A stretch of 60,787 bases of DNA, from the NCBI GenBank assembly GCA_017470345.1, contig JAFUEP010000022.1:1-60787 (forward strand). The letters are read 5' to 3'. A model generated the notes under the pieces. That model did not search any database, was not told where the DNA came from, and worked only from the letters and a program-made list of their open reading frames with translations. Both the position numbers and the translations under genes were made by a program. Numbering within the stretch: position 1 is the stretch's first letter; each line of letters opens with the position of its first letter. Below are positions 17,436 to 24,871 of the stretch, in pieces. This DNA is from Prevotella sp. GTDB taxonomy: Bacteria > Bacteroidota > Bacteroidia > Bacteroidales > Bacteroidaceae.

Positions 17436-19850
17436 ATGACGACGAAAAAGATAATGCTGATGCTTGCGGCGGCCATGACGATGGTCTCCTGCAACCTCTT
17501 CATCGAGGAAGAGGACGACGGCTCTCTGGAGTTCAAGGATGTCCCCGTGCAGACGGGCGAGGGCTATGACACGCCAGTCACCGTCAAGGACGGCGACTGC
17601 GAGGTGACCTACCAGTTCCGCGAGGGCGTGCGCTATCTCACCGAGCGCGACCAGCAGTACATCGTCTACGTGCAACGCGACGAGATCAACGCCCTCGTCG
17701 AGATTCACTATCGGCTTGACACACCCGAGGAACTGCTGCCCGTGCCGGGCGAGATATTGGTCAGCGGCGTCACCGACAAGTTCGACTGGGGCTGCAACCA
17801 CAAGCTGCTGAATCGCTTCAAGGAGGACGGCGTCTATAAGTTTCTTGGGACGGCCTGCAGCCTGAAGGAAATCTACTCGCGCCTCGACATCGACGGCGAA
17901 GTGATGACCACCGAGGAGGAGACCTACTACGTCCTTCCCGACCCCGATGACGGCGAGGAAGAGAGCGTCGAAGCCGGAGCCCGCACACGTGCCGACGACA
18001 GCGAGGATGGTGCCGGCGTGACGTTCACCGACTCCGGCTGTAAGTTTTATGCGAAAATCAACTGGGGCTATACCTTCGACCTCTCATTTGGCGCTTCTCT
18101 GGCGGTCTCGATGGAAGCCGAAAAAAACAGTTATAGCATCACCACGCAGATGAATTTCGACGACTTCAGTCTTGACAACATGGTCTTCCAGATGATTAAG
18201 ACCGTCGAAGAACAAAATGAGGTGCGCCTCACCCTTTCTGGCGGAATGGAAACAAAGGTCGGGAAGAAAATAAAGGCGTTCCATCCTGTCAGAGGCAAGC
18301 CATTTACAATCGGTCCGGTGGTGATCGTCTTCTTCATGGATATCGAGTTCTCCGTCAGCCTTAGTGTGAATGCCAGCTTAGTTTTCTCGAAGCACAAGAA
18401 GACGCAATACACCTACACCGTCGACATCTACAACATGACGTGCAAGAAGGAAGAGAAAGTGCTCATCAACCAGCCATGGTCGGTCGACACTGAGTTGAGT
18501 GGCTCGATCTCCATCAGGGCCAGTCTCATCTTAGGCTTTGGCATCTACGGCAAAGTCATCTCCGTCAGGCTCATTCCTTACATAGAGGCTGGCTTCGAGG
18601 CATTCTTGCCACCAAGGAGCGGAGATTCGTGGGATGCGTCAGCCTCCAAGGGTCTTGACTTCTTCGTGAGAGTAGGGGGAAGGATAAGGTTTGTCATTGA
18701 CTTCACCTGGGAGAACCTCTTCGGATCGGCCAACACGAAGGAGGAGGCCCAGAAACTGCTCAAGGAAGCCAAAGGTATTCTCGAGAAGAACAGCCAACTC
18801 TACAATGACATGAAAGACGACAAGGACGTTCAGTCCTTCCTCGACGAAGACAGCGAAGAGTGGGGCACAGGCATTGAGTTGGGCCCGTGGACCATTGATA
18901 AGCTGTGTGCCTCGTGGCCATGGTTCCCCAAGCTGAAGGACAGTTCGTTCAAGATCGTAAAGCAATGGAGTGAGGATGGCACAAGTCTCGACTTCAATGC
19001 CGAGTATACGCTGAACAGCGTAGGCATCATGGCAAGCGTAGGGTATCCCTACTACCCCGCACTGATGATCAAGAAAGGCAGCTCCACCGTTAGAATCGTT
19101 ACGGCAGAAGAGGGCGGCTCCTTTTCTGAGGTCAAAAAGGGCATGACCTATCACTTCAAGATTAAAAACCTGAAATCGGACGTCGAGTACACCGCCGTGC
19201 CGTGCTACTACCTGAGTAGCTTCTCATTACTTACCTCGGATAAGCCCCACATCGTGGACAAGGGACTCAACTTCTGTTCACATGTGCCCTCCATGTCGCT
19301 GGTTTCAGTCGTGCCGACGAATTATGAGGAGAAGGAAGACACGTATGAGGGCTATAAGTACCGTCACGACTTCTATGTCGACAGCCGCGTGTCCGTCAAA
19401 GGTGTGCAGAGTATAAACAACTGGGTGGTCAGAGAACTTGTTAGTAATACATCAAGAGGAAAGGCGACAAGCAAACAGGACACTGACGGCACCTACGTGG
19501 GCCACTGGAAGTTTACCCGCTATTCGCACCTCAGCTCTGCCGAGAAACGACAGACTGTTCACATCAAGATGGAAACATGGTATTACCTTAACCAAGGTGA
19601 TGAAGAACCAATCAAAGGCCCTCCCTATGAGATCAAGGTGTACAGCGACCGCACCTATGACGAGATCAGCGACGAGTCGGGCTTTGGCATGGACGGCCTG
19701 TCGTACTCTCGCCAGGCACGGCCACAGGGCAACACCGACGCTGACGACGACGGCCCCACCGAGGTCATCCTCGAGTCCATCGAGGCCCCCGACGGCACCA
19801 TCATCTGGCAGCGCGGCCAGGACGAGCTGCCCGGCCTCATGCCCCTCTGA
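17436..19850 (+). CDS. Large lipoprotein, last gene of the giant-protein locus
   Basis: 804 residues with lipobox MVSC (Cys19) followed by an acidic spacer (IEEEDDGS). No family was recognised. Residues ~185-400 are beta-rich and partly amphipathic (FDLSFGASLAVSMEAE, FSVSLSVNASLVFS, SGSISIRASLILGFGIYGK, LIPYIEAGFEAFLPP). This recalls the beta-rich middle of the giant (for example LYAGIGGVLECGLPNP and ARVKISLLAGLVKI). Residues ~435-485 form a likely helical segment (KEEAQKLLKEAKGILEKNSQLYNDM). It follows the smaller lipoprotein by 88 nt, a spacer that contains only the CACGAATTAA repeats. The similarity to the giant is judged by eye and could be convergent composition. Confidence 0.8.
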   Translation: MTTKKIMLMLAAAMTMVSCNLFIEEEDDGSLEFKDVPVQTGEGYDTPVTVKDGDCEVTYQFREGVRYLTERDQQYIVYVQRDEINALVEIHYRLDTPEELLPVPGEILVSGVTDKFDWGCNHKLLNRFKEDGVYKFLGTACSLKEIYSRLDIDGEVMTTEEETYYVLPDPDDGEEESVEAGARTRADDSEDGAGVTFTDSGCKFYAKINWGYTFDLSFGASLAVSMEAEKNSYSITTQMNFDDFSLDNMVFQMIKTVEEQNEVRLTLSGGMETKVGKKIKAFHPVRGKPFTIGPVVIVFFMDIEFSVSLSVNASLVFSKHKKTQYTYTVDIYNMTCKKEEKVLINQPWSVDTELSGSISIRASLILGFGIYGKVISVRLIPYIEAGFEAFLPPRSGDSWDASASKGLDFFVRVGGRIRFVIDFTWENLFGSANTKEEAQKLLKEAKGILEKNSQLYNDMKDDKDVQSFLDEDSEEWGTGIELGPWTIDKLCASWPWFPKLKDSSFKIVKQWSEDGTSLDFNAEYTLNSVGIMASVGYPYYPALMIKKGSSTVRIVTAEEGGSFSEVKKGMTYHFKIKNLKSDVEYTAVPCYYLSSFSLLTSDKPHIVDKGLNFCSHVPSMSLVSVVPTNYEEKEDTYEGYKYRHDFYVDSRVSVKGVQSINNWVVRELVSNTSRGKATSKQDTDGTYVGHWKFTRYSHLSSAEKRQTVHIKMETWYYLNQGDEEPIKGPPYEIKVYSDRTYDEISDESGFGMDGLSYSRQARPQGNTDADDDGPTEVILESIEAPDGTIIWQRGQDELPGLMPL

Positions 19851-19969
19851 ACCGCTGCCCCTCGATGGCCTGGCCCCTCTGAGCCGCCGCCCACGCAAGG
19901 CCCTGGCGGCGGGCTTCAGAACCAGCCCGTGGATTCCGAAAAATATTTACATCGAGCATATCTTTTGAA

Positions 19970-20052
19970 AAGAAGCGGTCCTTTTCGGCTCAAAAAGGAC
20001 CGCTTCTCGCATCGAAAAGCGGCACTTCTCTCATCGAAAAGCGCCGCTTCTT
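19970..20052 (+). repeat. 22-bp-period hairpin array, locus 2
   Basis: The CCGCTT or equivalent hexamers start at 20000, 20022 and 20044, with an inverted unit (AAGCGGTCC) ahead of them. Units such as AAAAGGACCGCTTCTCGC can pair with the neighbouring AAGCGG-type units. It is the same family as 640-722 and 38704-38785, again just upstream of a gene. Confidence 0.8.
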
Positions 20053-20112
20053 TTTTGCTGATCTCAAACAACTCTGATAATCAGCCAATTATGCGCAGCC
20101 CTTCGTTAATTG

Positions 20113-20133
20113 CGAATTTGTTTGACAAATTCG
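20113..20133 (+). other. AT-rich hairpin downstream of the 22-bp array
   Basis: CGAATTTGT (20113-20121) pairs perfectly with ACAAATTCG (20125-20133) around a 3-nt loop. It separates the array from the promoter at 20199. A similar small hairpin follows the array at locus 1. Confidence 0.55.
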
Positions 20134-20198
20134 AATCCCCCGCGGCCCTCCTCCTCCCGCCCAAAGCGGCCCCGCAGTGCGAAAATATCGCGAATCGG

Positions 20199-20230
20199 TT
20201 TGGCCGTTCGGGATATTATGCGTAACTTTG
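20199..20230 (+). promoter_or_regulatory. Bacteroidota-type promoter of the aldo/keto reductase gene
   Basis: A TTTG element at 20199-20202 and TAACTTTG at 20223-20230 are separated by 20 bp, matching the known -33/-7 pattern of Bacteroidota primary sigma factor promoters. The start codon is at 20256, giving a short leader. Confidence 0.75.
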
Positions 20231-20255
20231 CAGCCAAATCAATCATTCACGACTT

Positions 20256-21197
20256 ATGTATCAAGCAGCAGAGGGCCGCTACGACGAGAGCGGCATGACG
20301 TTTGAGCGATGCGGGCAGAGCGGCGTGCTGCTGCCCCGCGTCAGCCTCGGGTTCTGGCATAACTTCGGCAGCGTCGACCCCTACGAGCGCAGCCGCGAGA
20401 TCGTGCGCTATGCCTTCGACCATGGCATCACCCACATGGACCTGGCCAACAACTACGGGCCCGTCTACGGCTCGGCCGAGGAGACCTTCGGCCGGCTCAT
20501 CGACGACGACCTGCGGCCCTACCGCGACGAGCTCTTCATCGCCACCAAGGCCGGCTACGACATGTGGCCCGGACCCTACGGCAACTGGGGCTCGCGCAAG
20601 TATCTCATGGCCTCGCTCGACCAGAGCCTCCGCCGCATGCATCTCGACTATGTCGACCTGTTCTATTCCCACCGCTATGACCCCCTGACGCCTCTCGAGG
20701 AGACCCTACAGGCCCTCGTCGACATCGTCCGCGCCGGCAAGGCCCTCTACGTCGGCATCTCGCGATGGCCCCTCGAGGCCACGCGCACGGCCTACGACTA
20801 TCTGCGTCAGCGCGACGTCCCACTGCTCATCTATCAGGGACGCCTCAACATGCTCGACCGCGAGCCGCAGGAGAAGGGCATCCTCGACTTCTGCGCCGAC
20901 CACGGCGTGGGCTTCATCTCCTTCTCGCCCCTGGCGCAGGGACTGCTCACCGACCGCTATCTGCAGGGCATCCCTGAGGATTCGCGCATGGCGAAAGAAA
21001 AATTCCTCCGCCACGAGATGCTCACCCCCGAGCTGCTCAGTCAGCTGCGGCAGTGGAACGACGAGGCGCAGGCCGAGGGCCGCACCCTGGCCGAGCACGC
21101 CCTCCGCTGGATCCTCCGTCAGCGCGGCGTCACGTCGGTGCTCGTCGGCGCCAGCTCCACCGAGCAGCTCGAGAAGAACCTCCGGGCCGTCCGCTGA
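20256..21197 (+). CDS. yghZ: Aldo/keto reductase of the YghZ (L-glyceraldehyde-3-phosphate reductase) type, C-terminally short
   Basis: NAD(P)H-dependent carbonyl reductase of AKR type; YghZ reduces L-glyceraldehyde 3-phosphate and methylglyoxal in E. coli. The catalytic tetrad is visible as Asp62 (HMDLANNYG), Tyr67, Lys98 (IATKAGYDMWPGPYG) and His139 (FYSHR). LANNYGPxYGSAEE and PLAQGLLTDRYLQGIPEDSRM are close to YghZ. The start at 20256 gives the YghZ-like lead-in (RYDESGMTFERCGQSG). At 313 residues it stops at LEKNLRAVR, about 30 residues before the end of YghZ, and a repeat-filled spacer begins right there. The missing tail normally forms a terminal helix near the cofactor, so activity is uncertain. 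It has its own promoter. Confidence 0.85.
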   Translation: MYQAAEGRYDESGMTFERCGQSGVLLPRVSLGFWHNFGSVDPYERSREIVRYAFDHGITHMDLANNYGPVYGSAEETFGRLIDDDLRPYRDELFIATKAGYDMWPGPYGNWGSRKYLMASLDQSLRRMHLDYVDLFYSHRYDPLTPLEETLQALVDIVRAGKALYVGISRWPLEATRTAYDYLRQRDVPLLIYQGRLNMLDREPQEKGILDFCADHGVGFISFSPLAQGLLTDRYLQGIPEDSRMAKEKFLRHEMLTPELLSQLRQWNDEAQAEGRTLAEHALRWILRQRGVTSVLVGASSTEQLEKNLRAVR

Positions 21198-21247
21198 CGA
21201 AACGGCGGAGAGAATCAGGAAAACTAATGGGCACAGCATAAATTATG

Positions 21248-21556
21248 GAAACAAATAGGCACTAATTATGAAAAATTTTCCTCAAGCGTAACTGTTCAGC
21301 GAATCGCGAATCGAACCGCCTTCGGCGGGATATTTTTCAAAATTTGAAACAAAATTGAACAAAATGACAAATCTAAACGCACTAGATGAAAAATTTTGAA
21401 TTAATTTTGAAAAATTTCCAGCCGAAGGCTGCCGTTTCTAAGATTCGCTGAATAGATACCCTCAGGCACACTCAGGATAATTTTCCATAATTAGTGCCAA
21501 TTCGTTTCAAAAAAAACATCTCAGGATTATTTCCAAAATTAGTGCCAATTCGTTTC
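21248..21556. repeat. Nested inverted and direct repeats around foldback element copy 1
   Basis: The left arm 21248-21281 contains GGCACTAATTATG (21258-21270). Its perfect complement CATAATTAGTGCC lies at 21486-21498, in the right arm 21475-21508. A second, direct copy of the right arm follows at 21524-21556. The 172-bp mobile element sits between the arms. The spacer 21198-21571 holds nothing else and no gene. Confidence 0.75.
21288..21459 (+). mobile_element. 172-bp foldback (MITE-like) element, copy 1
   Basis: The termini are GTAACTGTTC and GAATAGATAC (imperfect inverted repeats), followed inward by GCGAATC/GATTCGC. Two GC hairpins, CCGCC-TTC-GGCGG and CAGCC-GAA-GGCTG, flank an AT-rich self-complementary centre. 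Flanking octamers CCTCAAGC (21280-21287) and CCTCAGGC (21460-21467) look like a target-site duplication with one change. The second copy is at 27889-28060. There is no coding capacity, so it would need a transposase encoded elsewhere. Confidence 0.8.
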
Positions 21557-21571
21557 TCAACAAATAAGAAA

Positions 21572-22384
21572 ATGAAGCAGATACTTCTGATCAATGATAT
21601 TGCGGGCTACGGCAAGGTGGGCATGGCCGCCATGCTCCCCATCCTCAGCTATATGGGCCTGCCGGCCTTCAACCTGCCGACGATGCTCGTGTCGAACACG
21701 CTGAACTACGGCGACTACGCCCGGCTCGACACGACCGAGTATATGCGCCAGACGCTGCCCGTATGGCAGCGACTCGGATTCCGCTTCGACGCCATCTGCA
21801 CCGGACTGATGTTCAACCCCCTGCAGGCGCAGCTCGTCAGCGACTTCTGCCGTGAGCAGGCCGCACGCGGATGCACCGTCTACGTCGACCCCGTCATGGG
21901 CGACGGCGGCAGCCTCTACCACGGCATGACCGAGGAGCAGGTGAGGCTGATGCGCCGCATGGTCGGCGTGGCCCACGTGGCCAAGCCCAACTACACGGAG
22001 GCCTGTCTGCTCTGCGGCGTCCCCTATCGCAGCGAGGGCGTCAGCCGCGACGAGGCCCGCCGCCTGCTCGACGCCATCATCGCCCTCGGCGCCCACTCCG
22101 CCATCATCACCAGCTGCGTCGTCGACGGCGAGCCACAGGTGTGCGGATACGACGGCGACAGCCACGACTATTTCTTCCACCCCTACGACGTCATCCCCGG
22201 ACTCTTCCACGGCACCGGCGACATCTTCTCTGCTGTCCTCATCGGTTCGATGGAGGGCGGGCAGAGCCTCGCCGACGCCACGCGCCGCGCCATGGACGTC
22301 GTCAGCCGCATGATCGACCGCAACCGCGACGTCGAGGACCATCTCTGCGGCATCTTCATCGAGCGATGCCTCGACCTGCTCTGA
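21572..22384 (+). CDS. Pyridoxal/pyridoxamine kinase-like protein (ribokinase superfamily)
   Basis: The start at 21572 (MKQILLINDIAGYGKVGM) fits the family; the open frame upstream runs through repeats. The 270-residue protein has the PdxK/PdxY N-terminal motif with ND.xGxG, the substrate-side VYVDPVMGDGGSLY and KPNYTEACLLCG segments, and the C-terminal anion-hole motif HGTGDIFSAVL with catalytic Asp217. The family phosphorylates vitamin B6 vitamers with ATP in the cytoplasm to feed pyridoxal 5'-phosphate salvage. It stands alone between repeat-rich spacers. No promoter of the TAnnTTTG type was found immediately upstream, where only repeats lie. A related kinase such as ThiD is possible but the sequence is closer to PdxY/PdxK. 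Confidence 0.8.
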   Translation: MKQILLINDIAGYGKVGMAAMLPILSYMGLPAFNLPTMLVSNTLNYGDYARLDTTEYMRQTLPVWQRLGFRFDAICTGLMFNPLQAQLVSDFCREQAARGCTVYVDPVMGDGGSLYHGMTEEQVRLMRRMVGVAHVAKPNYTEACLLCGVPYRSEGVSRDEARRLLDAIIALGAHSAIITSCVVDGEPQVCGYDGDSHDYFFHPYDVIPGLFHGTGDIFSAVLIGSMEGGQSLADATRRAMDVVSRMIDRNRDVEDHLCGIFIERCLDLL

Positions 22385-22441
22385 CCTTCTTACCACGATT
22401 TAAACGAATTTCTTTTTAGTAACCGTAAAAAAATAACTTGG

Positions 22442-22549
22442 TACGATTTAGGAGGTCACGTGTCCTCACGTGACACCAAGGAGGTCACATGTCCCCACGT
22501 GACACCAGCGGCAAGTGCGACGTGGGGACACGTCGCCTCCTAAATCGTA
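22442..22549. repeat. 108-bp palindrome with 29-bp tandem units
   Basis: Perfect 14-nt ends TACGATTTAGGAGG (22442-22455) and CCTCCTAAATCGTA (22536-22549) enclose two 29-bp direct units starting AGGAGGTCAC, each containing CACGTGACACC, and a third partial unit in inverted orientation. It can form one long stem. It may end the upstream kinase transcript, but no T-run marks it as a standard terminator. Confidence 0.7.
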
Positions 22550-22659
22550 TACTAAAGATAGTGAGTCAGCTGCCCTTTCTTTCATCCCCATGCATCCCCG
22601 CGATTTTTGACCTAACAATCCGAATAATTGCTTTTTTCGATTCTTTTTCCCGAAAAACG

Positions 22660-22723
22660 TTTGCCGTTTCATTTTTTTAGTGTAATTTTGTCGCCGTATT
22701 CTCATGAATACCACATACTTTTG
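22660..22723 (+). promoter_or_regulatory. Two promoter motifs in front of the structured RNA
   Basis: TTTG (22660-22663) and TAATTTTG (22683-22690) are 19 bp apart, an excellent match to the Bacteroidota promoter. A second -7 motif, TACTTTTG (22716-22723), predicts a start near 22730, exactly at the base of the RNA stem, but its -33 element is poorly placed. Confidence 0.65.
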
Positions 22724-22727
22724 CTCA

Positions 22728-22878
22728 ATTTCTCCGACGAACTGCGACCTCAAAAGAGATTATAACGAGCAATATCTATTCCTCATGGAGTTTGCGCTAC
22801 TGGCGCAGACTAAATCCATAGAGGAATAGAGGCTGTCGCAGGCCTGTCGGAGAATATGGCAAGGTCTGCGCTTTTTTT
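22728..22878 (+). ncRNA. Candidate structured small RNA, rod-shaped with large bubble (6S-like)
   Basis: Nested helices close one rod: TCTCCGAC (22731-22738) with GTCGGAGA (22846-22853); CTGCGAC (22742-22748) with GTCGCAG (22835-22841); TATTCCTC (22777-22784) with GAGGAATA (22821-22828); ATGGA with TCCAT; and an apical GTTTGCGC/GCGCAGAC hairpin. A 26-nt one-sided bulge (22751-22776) interrupts it. Seven T residues end it at 22872-22878. Size (~150 nt), long closing stem, central bubble and a promoter at the 5' base resemble 6S RNA (in this order the Bacteroidales-1 type, from memory). A leader attenuator for the gene at 22985 is the alternative. Confidence 0.6.
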
Positions 22879-22984
22879 GTGCCCCTACGCATCAAGAGGG
22901 TAGCTGACTGCCGACAACCATAAAACCAAAAGGAAGCTACTAAACAATTCATTATTTACTTACTAATTTAACAAAACAAACATT

Positions 22985-24820
22985 ATGAGAAAAAAACTAC
23001 TATTAAAGTCGCTCCTCGTCGCTGCAATGGTCTGCGTCGGAGGGAATGCGTGGGCACAGACAACTGCCTTCTCACAGGATTTTACGGCTGTTGGTGAATC
23101 AACAAATCCTTCTGATTACGGTTTTACCGTAACTGGTACAACTACAGAAAACATGTCTGCTACAGTTACAGATGGAAAACTTGTGCTTGTATCTGGATGG
23201 AATGGCAATTCTAGAGGTTATGATGCCAAAGCTTCTTTTACGGGAGTTGGCAGCGGAAATGAAGTTACTTTTACATGCACATGGGCTACAGGTAGTGCGA
23301 CAGGCAGTAATAATGCCAATGGAACTGCTGGCTCTTATTCTAGACTTGCATTAGGTGATGGCACTAACGTAGCTCTCGAGATTAAATATTGCGGTCAGGA
23401 CAAATACTTAATGGTAAACGATGTAAAGGTAAAAGAGAGTGTGAATAGAGATCAGACTTTCTCTGTTTCTGCTACCCTGAACATGAACACCCTAAAAATT
23501 ACCTCATTGAGCATTGGCAGTGCATATACAGCATCTGACGCTATCGACTTTTATTCTTCGAATGCTACTAGCATTTCTAATTTCACTTTCTCTCACTGGT
23601 CAAGATCTGGCTCTTGGGGAAACACTTCGTCAATTGACGATGTCTCTATCACTTACTCAGAGGCAAGAGAATCTGTGGAGTCGTTTGTCGTGAATTATAC
23701 CTATGATGGTAATGTCATTGCTTCTGAGAACATCGGTGTGGCCGGCTTGTACACTGGTGACAGCTACACAGTTCCTTTCAGAATGTATGTTGAGAAAGAA
23801 GGTGCTTTGTATAAGACCTCAAACAATACCTCGGGCTCATATTATCGTGATGTTGTTACCTTGACGACAAACACCGTCGTGAATAAGACGCTTAGTATTG
23901 TTGACTTGGCTGGAGGCTCAATTGTACTTTTTGAAGATTTGGATGATACTGATGCAGAAAATGCCAGTGTCAGGGCTTCCTATGGACTTGCCTATAACAA
24001 TAAAGCATATACTTCTTCAGTCACACTTACTCCTGGTATTTATACATTTATTGTAAAGGCACAGAATAAAGGTCGTGGTTCGAGTATTGCAGTTGGGAGT
24101 ACCACTGTTACGACTATTGATAACATAGGAAGCAAGGGTTCTTGGATTGACAAGACAATTACCGATGTTGAGATTCCTGAGGCAGGAAATGTCACATTGG
24201 TGAAAGGTGGTAACAACACCATTGACTGCTACGATATCATCATTGCCATTCGTACTGGTGACATAACAGTTCCTGCCACCATCACCGCTGCTGGCTGGGC
24301 TACGCTCTATACCAATTGTCCTCTTGACTTCTCTGGCGTTGAAGGTCTGACGGCCTACACTGCTACGCTGGATGGCAGCACTGTGACGTTGACGGAGGTT
24401 GCTGACGTTCCTGCCAATACTGGTGTGGTGCTGAAGGGCGAAGCCAACACTTATGAGATTCCTGCCATCGCAAGCAGCGAGACCGCTAAGGGCGACCTCG
24501 AGGGCTCGGCTACTGCCATCAATGTTGAGGAAGACACAGAGAACGTTTACTATGTCCTCGCTAAGAGTGGCGACGATGATGCTCGCTTCGCAAAGGTTAC
24601 GAGCGGCACGATTGCTGCAGGCAAGGCTTACCTGAAGGTTGCAAAGGGTGCTGCTGGTGTTCGTGAGTCCTACTCCATCGGTGGTGTTGCTCCGACGGCT
24701 ATTGAGAGCGTGCAGGCTCTGCAGGAGAACGGCGAGCTGTTCAATCTGAACGGCCAGCGCGTGACTGCTCCTCAGAAGGGTCTCTACATCGTGAACGGCA
24801 AGAAGGTCATCATGAAGTAA
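22985..24820 (+). CDS. Secreted modular protein with C-terminal sorting-type tail
   Basis: 611 residues with signal peptide MRKKLLLKSLLVAAMVCVGGNAWAQ. The N-terminal ~400 residues are beta-rich with carbohydrate-binding-module character (FSQDFTAVGESTNPSDYGF, GTYSRLALGDGTNVALEI-like strands) but no family was recognised. Residues ~420-580 form the Prevotella-type module ITAAGWATLYTNCPLDFSG...VPANTGVVLKG...AGKAYLKV. The last ~30 residues (LFNLNGQRVTAP...KGLYIVNGKKVIMK) resemble type IX secretion C-terminal domains, so export to the cell surface or medium is likely. The first ~1,250 nt are visibly AT-richer than neighbouring genes, while the C-terminal module is not, which suggests the domains have different histories. 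Confidence 0.8.
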   Translation: MRKKLLLKSLLVAAMVCVGGNAWAQTTAFSQDFTAVGESTNPSDYGFTVTGTTTENMSATVTDGKLVLVSGWNGNSRGYDAKASFTGVGSGNEVTFTCTWATGSATGSNNANGTAGSYSRLALGDGTNVALEIKYCGQDKYLMVNDVKVKESVNRDQTFSVSATLNMNTLKITSLSIGSAYTASDAIDFYSSNATSISNFTFSHWSRSGSWGNTSSIDDVSITYSEARESVESFVVNYTYDGNVIASENIGVAGLYTGDSYTVPFRMYVEKEGALYKTSNNTSGSYYRDVVTLTTNTVVNKTLSIVDLAGGSIVLFEDLDDTDAENASVRASYGLAYNNKAYTSSVTLTPGIYTFIVKAQNKGRGSSIAVGSTTVTTIDNIGSKGSWIDKTITDVEIPEAGNVTLVKGGNNTIDCYDIIIAIRTGDITVPATITAAGWATLYTNCPLDFSGVEGLTAYTATLDGSTVTLTEVADVPANTGVVLKGEANTYEIPAIASSETAKGDLEGSATAINVEEDTENVYYVLAKSGDDDARFAKVTSGTIAAGKAYLKVAKGAAGVRESYSIGGVAPTAIESVQALQENGELFNLNGQRVTAPQKGLYIVNGKKVIMK

Positions 24821-24871
24821 TTCTTGCATCATTATCGTAATTCAATTTAAAAAAAGAAAGGAAATACAGCA

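Larger units (their letters stand above)
19851..20255 (+). other. Gene-free 405-bp spacer upstream of the aldo/keto reductase
   Basis: The spacer holds a GC-rich inverted repeat (CCGCCGCC...GGCGGCGG, about 19882-19912) just after the last lipoprotein gene, the 22-bp-period array (19970-20052), a CTGATAATCAG motif (about 20074-20084), an AT hairpin and a promoter. No coding sequence is supported in it. Confidence 0.6.
22385..22984 (+). other. 600-bp spacer: palindrome, promoters, structured RNA and leader
   Basis: From left to right there is a CACGATTTAAACGAATTT repeat, a 108-bp palindrome (22442-22549), an AT-rich stretch with promoter motifs, a candidate structured RNA (22728-22878), and a purine-rich leader with GTAGCT/AGCTAC able to pair ahead of the ATG at 22985. 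No protein gene is supported. Confidence 0.6.
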
